A DNA stretch of 64,000 nt from Sporosarcina luteola (GTDB lineage Bacteria; Bacillota; Bacilli; Bacillales_A; Planococcaceae), in contig NZ_JAMBOI010000001.1 in the NCBI RefSeq assembly GCF_023715535.1, forward strand, positions 1 to 64,000. The letters are read 5' to 3'. The notes beneath the pieces were generated by a model that was given only the letters and a program-made list of their open reading frames with translations, searched no databases and was not told where the DNA came from. Each line of letters starts with the position of its first letter. Within the stretch, counting starts at the first letter, position 1. Both the position numbers and the translations under genes were made by a program. Shown here one piece after another: positions 26,831 through 38,807 of this stretch.

Positions 26831-27931
26831 TCAGACATATGAAAACATGATGCTATTCGAGACGAACTGCAAATCCAGCTCACCGATCACTTTATCCGTC
26901 CAATCCATCGTCGAAAGGGCACGATCTGATCCACCCGCAAGGTCCGCAGTAAAATGCCCATCCTCAAATACGGTATCAACCGCTTTTTCGATAGCCGCCG
27001 CTTCCGTCTCCATTTCGAATGAATAACGGAGCATCATCGCCGCCGACAAAATGGCTGCTGCGGGATTCGCGATGCCCATGCCCGCAATCTCAGGCGCTGA
27101 ACCATGGACAGGTTCGTAAAGGCCGAATCCATCGGAACGAACGCTTGCAGATGGCATGAGGCCGAGCGAACCGGTGATGACGGATGCTTCGTCGCTTAAA
27201 ATGTCGCCGAACATGTTTTCAGTGACGACAACGTCAAAGGATTTCGGATTTGTAATCAATTTCATTGCCGCCGAGTCGACGAGCTGATGCTCGACTTCGA
27301 TATCCGGATATCTTTCGCGCTTTTCTTCGACAACTTCACGCCAAAGCTTACTTGACTCCAACACATTCGCCTTATCGACGGATGTCACTTTTCCCCGTCT
27401 CATCCGCGCCAGCTCAAACGCCTTTTCAACGATGCGTTCGATTTCTTCACGTGTGTAGACGAGCGTATCGACTGCGGAAGTCGGTGTCTTGCGGCTCGGC
27501 TGTCCGAAGTAGATGCCGCCTGTCAGTTCTCGGACGATCATCATATCGACTTCCCGAACAATTTCCTCTTTAAGAGGAGAAGCTTGAAGCAAGGAAGGGA
27601 CTGCCTTGACCGGCCGCAGGTTCGCGAATAAATCAAAGTGCTTCCTGATGGCGAGCAACCCTTTTTCCGGTCGCATTTCTGACGGATTCCGATCCCATTT
27701 TGGACCGCCGACAGCCCCTAAGAGCACTGCATCAGCTGATTCACAGAGTTCAACTGTTTCCTTCGGGAGCGGGTTATTGAATGAATCGATCGCCGCTCCT
27801 CCGATTGAACCGTAATTGAAATGGAATGTGTGGTTGAATCGTCTTGCAACCACTTCAAGAACTCGCACAGCCGCCGACGTTACTTCCGGTCCGATTCCAT
27901 CGCCCTGTAATACAGCTACTCTTTTTTCCAT
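26831..27931 (-). CDS. leuB: 3-isopropylmalate dehydrogenase
   Basis: NAD-dependent oxidative decarboxylase that makes 4-methyl-2-oxopentanoate, 366 residues. Family phrases include [42 protein letters not shown] and [26 protein letters not shown] precedes the ATG. It is in the leu order A-B-C-D, but a gap of about 380 bases filled with two repeat elements separates it from leuA, where related operons are normally tight. The last ten residues extend slightly beyond the usual end. Confidence 0.97.
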   Translation of the reverse strand: MEKRVAVLQGDGIGPEVTSAAVRVLEVVARRFNHTFHFNYGSIGGAAIDSFNNPLPKETVELCESADAVLLGAVGGPKWDRNPSEMRPEKGLLAIRKHFDLFANLRPVKAVPSLLQASPLKEEIVREVDMMIVRELTGGIYFGQPSRKTPTSAVDTLVYTREEIERIVEKAFELARMRRGKVTSVDKANVLESSKLWREVVEEKRERYPDIEVEHQLVDSAAMKLITNPKSFDVVVTENMFGDILSDEASVITGSLGLMPSASVRSDGFGLYEPVHGSAPEIAGMGIANPAAAILSAAMMLRYSFEMETEAAAIEKAVDTVFEDGHFTADLAGGSDRALSTMDWTDKVIGELDLQFVSNSIMFSYV

Positions 27932-27997
27932 TGAACTTCTCCTCCTTGTTGTCTTCCTAATTTACGTAATCTTCAGACTGAAGAGCGTGTAAATAAT

Positions 27998-28125
27998 CCG
28001 GATTTCCGCTTCAGGCGGAAGCTTTCCGTGGGCGTCGCTTCAGCCTCCTCACTTCGCTTTCGCTCCGTTGCGGGGTCTTCTGCTGACGCTTTTCCCACAG
28101 GAGTCGCCGCCTTCCGCTTCAATCC
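27998..28125. repeat. Long imperfect hairpin element in the leuA-leuB gap
   Basis: Arms include GCGGAAG with CTTCCGC, GTGGG with CCCAC and GCGTC with GACGC, arranged in order around a central GC-rich segment. The look is that of the large dispersed hairpin repeats known in Bacillus-type intergenic regions, but only one copy is in the window. It contains no T run. It lies inside the transcript between leuA and leuB. Confidence 0.65.
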
Positions 28126-28165
28126 TTATAGATCCCGTCTAAAATATAACTTCTATATACTAGAA

Positions 28166-28305
28166 ACGCATAAACAGCTAGAATTACGCATAAATCCTTG
28201 TAAAAGCTCATAAACTGCAAAATTCACTCATAAACTGCTAAACTCACGCATAAATCGTGATATTCACGCATAAATCCCCACAATTACGCATAACGCAATT
28301 TCATG
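28166..28305. repeat. 20-bp tandem array, seven units (family B)
   Basis: Units start at 28166, 28186, 28206, 28226, 28246, 28266 and 28286, exactly 20 bases apart. The core is ACGCATAAA (ACTCATAAA or GCTCATAAA in two units); the other eleven or so bases vary freely. It follows the leuA stop within the operon. Together with the hairpin at 27998 it fills the leuA-leuB gap. Confidence 0.93.
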
Positions 28306-28312
28306 CCAGCTA

Positions 28313-30908
<2,596 letters not shown>

Positions 30909-30912
30909 CTAT

Positions 30913-31428
30913 TTATTTTAAAATGGATAACTGTGGTGAATTGACCTTTTGGATTTCACGGGTGAATGCCGTTGCTCCGGTCCTTGATAATTCTTTGATG
31001 CCATAAGGTTTTACGAGATCGATGAATGCCTCGATTTTCTCGGGGGCGCCTGTCACTTGATACGTGACGACGTTTTTCCCGGAGTCGATGACCGTTGCGC
31101 GGAACGGTTCGATGATGCTATTGATTTCGCTTCGCGCATGCGGTGGAGAGACGACTTTCACAAGCGCCAGTTCCCGCATGACGATTGCCTTGTCAGTGAT
31201 GTCATTCACTTTGATGACGTCAATCTGCTTTTGCAGCTGCTTAAGCAGCTGTTCGATTTTCCGTTCATCCTCGACATGGACGATGAATGTCATTTTTGAC
31301 ATGCCCGGCTGTTCGGAATGCCCGACTGTGATGCTTTCAATGTTGAATTGCCGTTTCATCAGCAATCCAGTCACCCGGTTCAGCACCCCGCTTTGATTGA
31401 TGACCGTCACTGTAATAACTCTTCTCAT
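30913..31428 (-). CDS. ilvN: Acetolactate synthase regulatory subunit
   Basis: Small subunit that activates IlvB and confers valine feedback inhibition, 171 residues. The ACT domain begins at [23 protein letters not shown]. The start is the ATG at 31428, overlapping the ilvB stop by four bases; a longer frame from 31512 only reads into ilvB. GGGTGAAGAG precedes it. Often called ilvH in Bacillus. Confidence 0.96.
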   Translation of the reverse strand: MRRVITVTVINQSGVLNRVTGLLMKRQFNIESITVGHSEQPGMSKMTFIVHVEDERKIEQLLKQLQKQIDVIKVNDITDKAIVMRELALVKVVSPPHARSEINSIIEPFRATVIDSGKNVVTYQVTGAPEKIEAFIDLVKPYGIKELSRTGATAFTREIQKVNSPQLSILK

Positions 31429-33185
31429 TTGCTCTTCACCCCGATCATTTCCTGTAGTCCTTTTCCTGGGGCAACCATCGGATAGACGTTTTCCAGCATT
31501 TTCACCCGGCAATCGATGAGTACTGGTTCATCCGACAGAAGAGCCTCCCGGAAAATTTGTTCAGCGTCCTCTTTTTTCGTGATGCGGTACCCTTTCAGGT
31601 CATATGCTTCCGCAAGCTTGACGAAATCCGGCTGGACGGGAATCAATGATTGTGAGTAGCGTTCATCGTAGAACGTCTCCTGCCATTGGCGCACCATTCC
31701 GAGAGCTCCGTTATTCAAGATGACGACTTTTACCGGGATTCTCATCTCTTGGAGGAGGGATAGCTCCTGCGCTGTCATTTGGAAACCGCCATCGCCCACG
31801 ATCGCGACTACCCTTTCATCCGGCTTCGCGATTTGCGCGCCGATTGCAGCGGGGAATCCGAAGCCCATCGTTCCGAGCCCCCCCGACGTGACCCAAAAGT
31901 CGGGATTGTTCAATGAATAATATTGGGCCGCCCACATCTGATGCTGTCCGACGTCAGTCGTGACGATTGCATCCCCCTCGGTAATGCGGTGAATCATTTG
32001 GATTGCTTCCTGAGGCAAGAATTCGTGCTCGTCGACGTTGTACCATAACGGCGCTTCTTCCTGCATACCTCTCAAATATGCGAGCCACTCTTCAGTGTCC
32101 GGCGCATGGAATTCCTGGTTGAGCAATGCTTGCAATGCTTCCTTCGAGTCCGCCACGATCGGGATTTCGGTCGGGACGTTTTTTCCGATTTCCGCAGGGT
32201 CGATGTCAATATGAATGATTTTTGCATGCGGTGCGAAAGTTTGCAGATTTCCTGTCAGCCTGTCGTCGAAACGCGCACCGACGTTTATCAACAAGTCGCA
32301 CTCGCTAATTGCCATATTCGCCGTATATGTTCCGTGCATGCCTGCCATGCCTAGGAACAGTTCATGGTGTCCGGCGATGCTGCCGAGTCCAAGCAGTGTG
32401 TTCGTGACTGGAATCCGTTTTGTTTCCACCAATGTTTTCAGTTCTTCCATCGCCTGCCCGTGCAATACGCCTGCCCCGGCCAGGATGAGCGGCTTCCGTG
32501 CAAAGCGGATCGCTTCCGCCGCCTTCTGTATTTGCAAGTAATTCGGAGTGGTCGTAGGCTGGTAGCCCGGCAGATTCACCTCAGCATCGCGTTCCTCTTC
32601 CGTGACGAAGATTTCCGTAGCCACGTTTTTCGGAATATCAACGACAACTGGACCGCGTCTTCCTGTTGAAGCGATATGGAATGCTTCTTTGATGATCCTC
32701 GGAAGGTCCGCGACGTCTCGCACCTGGTAGTTATGCTTTGTGATCGGCTGCGTAATTCCGATGATATCCGCCTCCTGGAATGCATCCGTCCCGATGACGG
32801 TGCTTGCCACTTGTCCTGTGAAAACGACGAGCGGCAATGAATCCATCATCGCATCCGTAATCCCCGTCACCAGATTCGTCGCGCCCGGACCAGATGTCGC
32901 AATGACAACGCCCGGTTTTCCGGATACTCGCGCATAGCCTTCCGCTGCGTGGATGGCTCCCTGTTCATGACGGGCAAGCACATGGGGAATCGGATCCTTG
33001 TATAATGCGTCATAAATTGGTAGGACGGCACCTCCAGGGTAACCGAAAATGACTTCGACACCTTGGTCTTTCAACCCTTGAATCAAGACCGCAGAACCAT
33101 CCATCGGTTGATTATTCTGTTTTTCGTCTTGAGATTTCGGCGTCATTTCCATAACTGCCTGCTTCGTTTGAACTTCCGCACTCAT
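31425..33185 (-). CDS. ilvB: Acetolactate synthase catalytic subunit
   Basis: Thiamine-diphosphate enzyme that joins pyruvate with pyruvate or 2-oxobutyrate, 586 residues. The cofactor glutamate is in [15 protein letters not shown], the FAD domain is central, and the ThDP motif is GDGGFQM with NNGALG. It is the first gene behind the T-box leader at 33233-33510, so expression should rise when the sensed tRNA is uncharged. GGAGG lies nine bases before the ATG. Confidence 0.97.
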   Translation of the reverse strand: MSAEVQTKQAVMEMTPKSQDEKQNNQPMDGSAVLIQGLKDQGVEVIFGYPGGAVLPIYDALYKDPIPHVLARHEQGAIHAAEGYARVSGKPGVVIATSGPGATNLVTGITDAMMDSLPLVVFTGQVASTVIGTDAFQEADIIGITQPITKHNYQVRDVADLPRIIKEAFHIASTGRRGPVVVDIPKNVATEIFVTEEERDAEVNLPGYQPTTTPNYLQIQKAAEAIRFARKPLILAGAGVLHGQAMEELKTLVETKRIPVTNTLLGLGSIAGHHELFLGMAGMHGTYTANMAISECDLLINVGARFDDRLTGNLQTFAPHAKIIHIDIDPAEIGKNVPTEIPIVADSKEALQALLNQEFHAPDTEEWLAYLRGMQEEAPLWYNVDEHEFLPQEAIQMIHRITEGDAIVTTDVGQHQMWAAQYYSLNNPDFWVTSGGLGTMGFGFPAAIGAQIAKPDERVVAIVGDGGFQMTAQELSLLQEMRIPVKVVILNNGALGMVRQWQETFYDERYSQSLIPVQPDFVKLAEAYDLKGYRITKKEDAEQIFREALLSDEPVLIDCRVKMLENVYPMVAPGKGLQEMIGVKSK

Positions 33186-33232
33186 ATACGAACTCCTCCT
33201 TACTTTTCTAATGGTTAATTTTTATTAAAAAA

Positions 33233-33510
33233 GAAAAGCCTTTTCTCCCCACACAAAGAAACCTCGTTCTTCGTATAAGGGATGAAAAAGCTTTTCATGG
33301 TACCACCCTTGTTCGCGACATTTGCCGCCTCGTGAACAGTCGCAAGAGAGCGACCATTCGCTGATAACGAGCCCGTCGTCTTGCACGAGCCCGGGATTGC
33401 CTACTCGGTTTCCCTTTCAGCAGTCCACTCCGAGGTGATATCGCGGATAGTTGCATTGCCGGCTTCCAGCACGACCGGCTCTCTGTGAATGCAAGGATCT
33501 ATCCCCTTTT
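33233..33510 (-). promoter_or_regulatory. T-box riboswitch leader of ilvBNC-leuABCD
   Basis: On the minus strand the 14-base T-box AAGGGTGGTACCATG-like sequence lies at 33310-33296. Below it GAAAAGC pairs with GCTTTTC, followed by TTTTTT (33238-33230), the terminator that competes with the antiterminator. The distal stem I block AGAGAGCCGG with CCGGC is at 33483-33457. The sequence GAT-ATC-ACC-TCGGAG suggests the specifier codon is ATC (isoleucine) at 33439-33437; this alignment by eye is uncertain, since leucine CUC is usual for such operons. It lies between ilvD and ilvB, so ilvD is not under its control. Confidence 0.9.
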
Positions 33511-33527
33511 GCCCCATCATCGAATTG

Positions 33528-35195
33528 TTATATTTTCATCACTCCGCCTGTACTTGCGGACGTGACAAGTTTTGAGTATCTGGCCAAATAGCCTTTTTTG
33601 ATTTTAGGTTCAAATGGTTGCAGCTTCGATTTGCGCGCTGCCAATATTTCGTCTGACACTTTCAACTCGATGGTCCGGTTCGTCAAATCGATGTCGATGA
33701 TATCTCCATCTTCAACCAATGCGATTGGACCGCCTTCAGCTGCTTCCGGTGAAATATGGCCGATGGAGATGCCTCGGGATGCTCCGGAGAACCTGCCATC
33801 AGTAACGAGCGCCACTTTCGTTCCTAATCCTCTTCCCTGGATGGACGACGTCGGAGCCAGCATTTCCGGCATGCCCGGCCCGCCTTTCGGACCTTCGTAG
33901 CGGATGACGACGACATGCCCTTCACGGACCGTGCCGTTGTCGATGTTCTCCTGCGCAGCTTCCTGGGATTCGAAGACGATCGCTTCACCAGTGAACTGCT
34001 TGATCGAAGGATCGACCGCTCCCACTTTGATGACTCCGCCGTCAGGAGCAATATTTCCAAATAGGACAGATAAGCCGCCTACCGGACTGTACGGATTATC
34101 CTTCGTCCGAATCACTTGATCGTTTGTAATATGATAGTCCTGGACGTCCTCCCTCATCGTTTTTCCTGTGATGGTAATACGATCAGGATGGATGGCTCCA
34201 GGTATTTTTGTAAGTTCATTGATAATGGCACTGACGCCGCCTGCTTTGAAAATGTCATCCATTGAGATATCGGATGCCGGCATGATTTTCGCTAAATACG
34301 GAACCCGTTCGGCAACTGTGTTAATATCCTGGACGCTATATTCGATTTCCGCTTCGTGTGCAATCGCCAATGTATGTAGAACCGTATTGGTCGATCCGCC
34401 CATCGCCATATCGAGTGCAAAAGCATCATCGATCGCTTCCTTCGTAATGATGTCACGCGGTTTGACATCCTCTTTCACCATGCGGATCAAGTTCTTAGCC
34501 GCTTCCTTGATCAGCCTGTGGCGTTCATCGGAAGTTGCGACGATTGTTCCATTGCCGGGCAACGCCATTCCTAGCATTTCCATGAGGCAGTTCATAGAGT
34601 TCGCCGTGAACATTCCTGAGCACGAGCCGCATGTCGGACATGCATTGGCTTCTATGTCGAGAAGCTCTTCCGCCGTCATTTTTCCAGATTTGTATGCTCC
34701 GACCCCTTCGAATACGGATGTAAGGGACAGCGGTGAACCTGACGAGGAAACACCCGCTTCCATCGGTCCACCCGATACGAAGACGGAAGGGACATTCGTC
34801 CGGACTGCCGCCATGAGCATGCCCGGCGTGATCTTGTCACAGTTCGGAATGTAGAACACTCCATCGAACCAGTGGGCATTGATGACCGTTTCGGCAGAAT
34901 CCGCAATCAGTTCGCGGCTCGGCAGTGAGTAACGCATTCCGATATGCCCCATCGCGATTCCATCATCTACACCGATCGTGTTGAACTCGAATGGAACCCC
35001 GCCTGCTTCCCAAATTGCCTCTTTTACAATTTCAGCAAATTTATTTAAATGTTTGTGACCTGGAATAATATCAATATATGAATTACATACACCGATGAAA
35101 GGTTTCTCCAAATCTTTCGTTTTAACACCCGTTGCGTAAAGGAGACTCCTATGAGGCGCACGGTCAATCCCTTTTTTAATCATGTCACTTCTCAT
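33528..35195 (-). CDS. ilvD: Dihydroxy-acid dehydratase
   Basis: Fe-S dehydratase that makes the 2-oxo acid precursors of valine and isoleucine, 555 residues. Cluster cysteines are in PNCDKITPG and [23 protein letters not shown] precedes the ATG. It has its own sigma-A promoter at 35283-35311 and lies upstream of the T-box that heads ilvB, so it may be transcribed at a different level from the rest. No terminator is seen between its stop and the T-box, so read-through into the T-box leader is possible. Confidence 0.97.
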   Translation of the reverse strand: MRSDMIKKGIDRAPHRSLLYATGVKTKDLEKPFIGVCNSYIDIIPGHKHLNKFAEIVKEAIWEAGGVPFEFNTIGVDDGIAMGHIGMRYSLPSRELIADSAETVINAHWFDGVFYIPNCDKITPGMLMAAVRTNVPSVFVSGGPMEAGVSSSGSPLSLTSVFEGVGAYKSGKMTAEELLDIEANACPTCGSCSGMFTANSMNCLMEMLGMALPGNGTIVATSDERHRLIKEAAKNLIRMVKEDVKPRDIITKEAIDDAFALDMAMGGSTNTVLHTLAIAHEAEIEYSVQDINTVAERVPYLAKIMPASDISMDDIFKAGGVSAIINELTKIPGAIHPDRITITGKTMREDVQDYHITNDQVIRTKDNPYSPVGGLSVLFGNIAPDGGVIKVGAVDPSIKQFTGEAIVFESQEAAQENIDNGTVREGHVVVIRYEGPKGGPGMPEMLAPTSSIQGRGLGTKVALVTDGRFSGASRGISIGHISPEAAEGGPIALVEDGDIIDIDLTNRTIELKVSDEILAARKSKLQPFEPKIKKGYLARYSKLVTSASTGGVMKI

Positions 35196-35282
35196 TGCTA
35201 TCTCTCCTAATCAAATCATCCAAGAACATTCTCACTAAATGAATTGCGTGAAATGAATCACATATCTAAATAGATTGTTGCT

Positions 35283-35311
35283 ATCATATATCGTATTTTT
35301 GCCTACGTCAA
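35283..35311 (-). promoter_or_regulatory. Sigma-A promoter of ilvD
   Basis: On the minus strand TTGACG (35311-35306), a 17-base spacer and TATGAT (35288-35283). Transcription would begin about 80 bases before the ATG. The rest of the 505-base gap up to 35700 is AT-rich (to about 35540) and then the 20-bp repeat structure at 35547-35695. I see no convincing CodY or T-box site ahead of ilvD. Confidence 0.75.
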
Positions 35312-35546
35312 CCGTCTTTTTATAATTATTGTTCAATTATGAATTATAGTATATTTTGTATCCGCTTACATCGGCGATATATTGCATATCATAGGAAGTA
35401 TGACAGTTTGAAAATATTTTTTATTTCATTGTTGCTGTTGGTGATTGATGAGTGGAACTTTAGTAAGTAGATGGAATTGATTCCGCGGATTGAAGACTTT
35501 TAGTAAGATTTTATGGAGAAATTTAAAAACGCTTTTGCTGAATGGC

Positions 35547-35695
35547 AAAAGCGCATAAATTTGAAACGACGCGCATAAGTCACTCCGGAAACGCATAAAT
35601 CGCAGCAAACACGCATATTTTTTTTATGCGCACTAAGAATGATTTATGCGTCATTATTTGGATTTATGAGTGTTTGGGGGAAGTTATGCGCTTTT
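35547..35695. repeat. Symmetrical inverted family-B repeat structure, eight units
   Basis: Four units with CGCATAA-type cores run forward (35551, 35571, 35591, 35611), then four run in reverse (35624, 35644, 35664, 35684), each step exactly 20 bases. The outermost pair AAAAGCGCATAA (35547-35558) and TTATGCGCTTTT (35684-35695) is perfect over twelve bases, and ACGCATAAATC pairs with GATTTATGCGT. The whole is a symmetrical array around 35621. It lies next to the 3' end of the IseA-like gene. Confidence 0.93.
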
Positions 35696-35700
35696 CCCTG

Positions 35701-36243
35701 CTATTCATTGAATTTATCGATCCGCCAGCCTGATTTCTTCACGTAGTCGTAGCTTACGATGATCGTCTCGGCGGTTCGGGTGTCTCCGATAGGGACGGTG
35801 ATTTCGAACGTCTTCCTGTCTTTTTTCGATTTTAACTCTCTTGCTGTCGCAATCTCCCATTGGAGCAGCAAGCCCGGTGCTTCTTCAGCGACAGGCGAGG
35901 CCAATTTCCCTTTATGTTTCAATATGCCGTTATCTTTCATAAACCGTTTCGCTTTTTTCTTCGTGACGAATTTGTGCAGTTCTGCTTTGATCTTCTTCTT
36001 GGAATCCAAGTGGGCGGCCAAATAGCGATATTCCAATCCTTTATGGGCGAATGTCTTATACTCGCCTTCCTTGTACAACCCGCCGGCCTTGATGATTGCG
36101 GCCGATCCGGTCCATGCGGTTGCAAGTTCAACGGCCCCTTTAGGCGCAAGGTCGGCTTGGCCAATTGGTCGTTTCCCGCCGCAAGCCGATGTCGTGAGCA
36201 ATAGTAAAATGACCGCCACTATGTTCATTGTCCTCTTTTTCAA
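35701..36243 (-). CDS. IseA-like DL-endopeptidase inhibitor, lipoprotein
   Basis: A 180-residue protein resembling IseA (YoeB), which restrains DL-endopeptidase autolysins of the cell wall. After a lipoprotein signal ending T-S-A-C (C20) come segments matching the family: GEYKTFAHKGLEYRYLAAHL, GKLASP, LLLQWEIATA and VSYDYVKKSGWRIDK. Classical IseA is secreted without a lipid anchor, so the lipobox is a difference. The start is TTG at 36243, seven bases after AGGGGG. The SLH glucosaminidase shows that the genome has autolysins, but a target cannot be named. Confidence 0.68.
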   Translation of the reverse strand: MKKRTMNIVAVILLLLTTSACGGKRPIGQADLAPKGAVELATAWTGSAAIIKAGGLYKEGEYKTFAHKGLEYRYLAAHLDSKKKIKAELHKFVTKKKAKRFMKDNGILKHKGKLASPVAEEAPGLLLQWEIATARELKSKKDRKTFEITVPIGDTRTAETIIVSYDYVKKSGWRIDKFNE

Positions 36244-36326
36244 TGTGCAACCCCCTGACTGGCTAATACTTAAACGTATGAACTAGTAGGAGGCGGCATA
36301 CGCCGAGATGGCGATTTCAGCGTTTT

Positions 36327-37298
36327 TCATTCACTCACTGCAACGGAATCGTTCTTTTGCAATTTGAATTTATTCTCAAACAGACTTGCCACAAGTGCCC
36401 CGACTGTCAGGTTGACGACCATATTGGCGACGGCGGGAACAGCAGCGAGCGAGCTGACGTGCTCCATCGCAAGCGTCGCGGCAAGGGCAGTGTTGCAGAT
36501 GCCTGTATGAAAGAGGATTGCGCGGGCGTTCTGTTCGGGCACCTTCAGCAGCTTCGCGATGAAATAGCCGCCAGCCATCGGGATGCACACTTGAAGGAAG
36601 ACTGCTGCGAATACGAGTGGCAGCACCGATAAATTCTGCTCCAATGATTGCTGTGCGCTCGAAATGACAGAAAGAATAACGATGAACAACGCGAGCTGGG
36701 AAAGGACCGATGTGTATGGCTTGATGACTTCGACCTTTTTTGTCCACTTCCATTGGATGAACAATCCTGCCAATAATGGTATGAACACGATATAAATGAT
36801 ATTCAGGAACAGCGGCCAAAACGCAATCGGTATCAACTTTCCTGCAAACACTTGCACGAGGGTCGGTGTTAATATCGGCGAGATGAAAGTATCCATCGTT
36901 GCCATCGTAATGCTTAATGCCACTTCGCCGCCCGCGATGAATGTGTAGATGTTGGCCGACGTGCCGCTTGGTACGGTCCCCGCCAAAATGACGCCTGTCG
37001 CAATTTCCGCTTCGTCCTTGAAAAATAGATAAGCAATCACAATCGAAACGCCGACTGTCATTGTCCACTTGAGGAAGACACCGATGAATGCGAATTTCGG
37101 GTTTTTGATGACCTCCATCAGTTTATCCGTCGATAATGATAGGCCCATCAGGAGGAAGATCGTTCCGAGTCCGGCGCCTGTCAAACTGCGTATCGGAATG
37201 AAGATACCAGGTGCCAAGTAAGCGATTACGGATAGCAGGACAATCCATATCGGCAAATATTTCGAAACGATTCCTGTTGCCACTTGCAATGCTTTCAA
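36327..37298 (-). CDS. BASS-family transporter (bile acid:sodium symporter type)
   Basis: A 323-residue membrane protein with about ten hydrophobic segments, matching the BASS family, whose bacterial members move organic anions such as pantoate and pyruvate. Conserved blocks include GAGLGTIFLLMGLSLS, GTVPSGTSANIYTFIAGG and FHTGICNTALAATLA. I start it at TTG 37298, where AAAGGAGG lies seven bases upstream. A longer frame from 37367 would add 23 non-membrane residues. It is the last gene of the glc-TRAP-thiolase cluster, 65 bases after the DUF35 gene. The substrate is unknown. Confidence 0.8.
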   Translation of the reverse strand: MKALQVATGIVSKYLPIWIVLLSVIAYLAPGIFIPIRSLTGAGLGTIFLLMGLSLSTDKLMEVIKNPKFAFIGVFLKWTMTVGVSIVIAYLFFKDEAEIATGVILAGTVPSGTSANIYTFIAGGEVALSITMATMDTFISPILTPTLVQVFAGKLIPIAFWPLFLNIIYIVFIPLLAGLFIQWKWTKKVEVIKPYTSVLSQLALFIVILSVISSAQQSLEQNLSVLPLVFAAVFLQVCIPMAGGYFIAKLLKVPEQNARAILFHTGICNTALAATLAMEHVSSLAAVPAVANMVVNLTVGALVASLFENKFKLQKNDSVAVSE

Positions 37299-37363
37299 CG
37301 GATTTCCTCCTTTACAAAAAGACATGCGCCTGGAATCAACAAACCGATTCCAAGCACAAGCCG

Positions 37364-37669
37364 TCATATTCTCGTATATAAATACGCGCCATTCTCAATT
37401 TTGTCCAAATCAGCCTTATCACCGATCTGAACCGGGTTATCCATCCTGGCGGTCACTTTAACATTTGCCTCGTCAAGTTGGATAAGCGCAATTGTATATG
37501 GAGCGATATCCGCAAACTCGGCAGGGGCGATATGGATGTCCGTGAAGCTGAATACCGTTCCTTTCGGAGACACTTCCTGCGCTTCAAGCTTGCCGGTTCG
37601 GCACTGCGGGCATGTGTATTTCGATGAGACGCTTGCGTAATCGCATGAATTGCATTTAAAAATCTTCAT
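37364..37669 (-). CDS. Zn-ribbon / OB-fold (DUF35) thiolase partner
   Basis: A 101-residue protein. A rubredoxin-like ribbon with C6-x2-C9 and C20-x2-C23 is followed by an OB-fold (KGTVFSFTDIHIA, ALIQLDEANVKVTARMD). DUF35 proteins pair with thiolases or condensing enzymes of the SCP-x and HMG synthase types and are thought to channel acyl-CoA. It lies four bases after the thiolase stop, so a complex between them is expected. The ATG at 37669 has GGGTGTGAAG upstream. Confidence 0.82.
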   Translation of the reverse strand: MKIFKCNSCDYASVSSKYTCPQCRTGKLEAQEVSPKGTVFSFTDIHIAPAEFADIAPYTIALIQLDEANVKVTARMDNPVQIGDKADLDKIENGAYLYTRI

Positions 37670-37673
37670 GTCT

Positions 37674-38807
37674 TCACACCCTCTCCAAAATATGCACCGT
37701 TGAATACGAGCCTGTGCCGCCCAAGTTTTGAGCCAATGCAAGCTTCGCCCCGTCCACTTGGTTCGGAGCCGTGCCCCGAAGCTGCCTGACGAGTTGGTAA
37801 ATTTGAGCGATTCCCGTCGCACCGATCGGATGTCCTCGCGATAGCAATCCACCGCTCGTATTGACCGGCTTGTCCCCAGTCGATTTCGTCCGTCCTTCTT
37901 CGACTGCTTTCCATCCTTCACGCTTGTTGAAGAATCCCAATTCCTCGATGGCGAGCACTTCCGTCATCGAAAAGCAGTCATGAATTTCTACTACGTCGAT
38001 ATCTTCCGGGCCGACGCCCGCCTTTTCATAGGCAAGACGGCCAGATTCCCGGATGGCCGGAATCGATAACAGATCATCAGCGTCCTGCATTTGAGTAGGA
38101 CCCGAGTTTTGGGCGGATGAGCGGATATGCACGCCCGACTTCTTCTTCGAGATGACGAGAGCTGCTGCCCCGTCCGTCATCGGTGAGCAATCGAACAAGC
38201 CTAACGGATTCGTGATGATCCGCGCATTCATGATTTCATCCAGCGTTGCAGGCTTTTGGAATTGTGCAAGCGGATTATTGAGTGCATGCTCGCGGTTCTT
38301 CAAGGCTACCATCGCCAAATGTTTTTTTGACGCGCCTGTTTCGTAGAAATACCGGTTGGCCAATACGCCGAAAAATCCTGGGAACGTCAATCCAGCCTGC
38401 TTTTCATTTGAATCATTATCCATCGCTGCATTGATTGCCTGTGTCACGTCGGATGTGGACGCATGCTTCATTTTCTCAACGCCCGCCACGAGGACCGTTT
38501 CGTATTCCCCGCTTAAAATCCCCATAATTCCTTGCCGCAAAGCAATTCCGCCTGAAGCGCAAGCTCCCTCGACCTTCGCTGTCGGAATGAATCCTAGTCC
38601 CAATTCATTGGCGACGATCGCACCAAGGATTTCCTGGTTATAGATGGCGCCTCCCATGAAGTTCCCAACATATACAGCATCGACTTTCGGATTTCCCGCA
38701 TCTTCCAATGCTTGGATGCACGCTTCCAACAATAATTCCTTCATTGACCTGTCGACGAACGTCCCGAACTGTGTCATTCCAATTCCGTGGACATATACAC
38801 TAGTCAT
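37674..38807 (-). CDS. Thiolase family protein (SCP-x type)
   Basis: A 377-residue thiolase-fold enzyme of the SCP-x-like group, which works with a DUF35 partner. The nucleophile cysteine is C83 in KVEGACASGG; VEIHDCFSMTEV and RGHPIGATG carry further active-site residues. It would cleave or condense a 3-oxoacyl-CoA. The ATG overlaps the acyl-CoA ligase stop by four bases. In this operon it may cleave a 3-oxoacyl-CoA formed from the compound activated by the ligase. Confidence 0.88.
   Translation of the reverse strand: MTSVYVHGIGMTQFGTFVDRSMKELLLEACIQALEDAGNPKVDAVYVGNFMGGAIYNQEILGAIVANELGLGFIPTAKVEGACASGGIALRQGIMGILSGEYETVLVAGVEKMKHASTSDVTQAINAAMDNDSNEKQAGLTFPGFFGVLANRYFYETGASKKHLAMVALKNREHALNNPLAQFQKPATLDEIMNARIITNPLGLFDCSPMTDGAAALVISKKKSGVHIRSSAQNSGPTQMQDADDLLSIPAIRESGRLAYEKAGVGPEDIDVVEIHDCFSMTEVLAIEELGFFNKREGWKAVEEGRTKSTGDKPVNTSGGLLSRGHPIGATGIAQIYQLVRQLRGTAPNQVDGAKLALAQNLGGTGSYSTVHILERV

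Noticed and set aside
28166-28305. Possible CRISPR array
   Set aside because: Units are 20 bp with a core of about nine bases, far shorter than CRISPR repeat plus spacer, and no cas gene is present.
34168-34854. Plus-strand frame of 228 codons opposite ilvD
   Set aside because: It is a shadow of ilvD with no translation signals.
35426-35608. Small minus-strand frame in the ilvD-iseA gap
   Set aside because: It overlaps the 20-bp repeat structure, has no ribosome site and no recognisable product.
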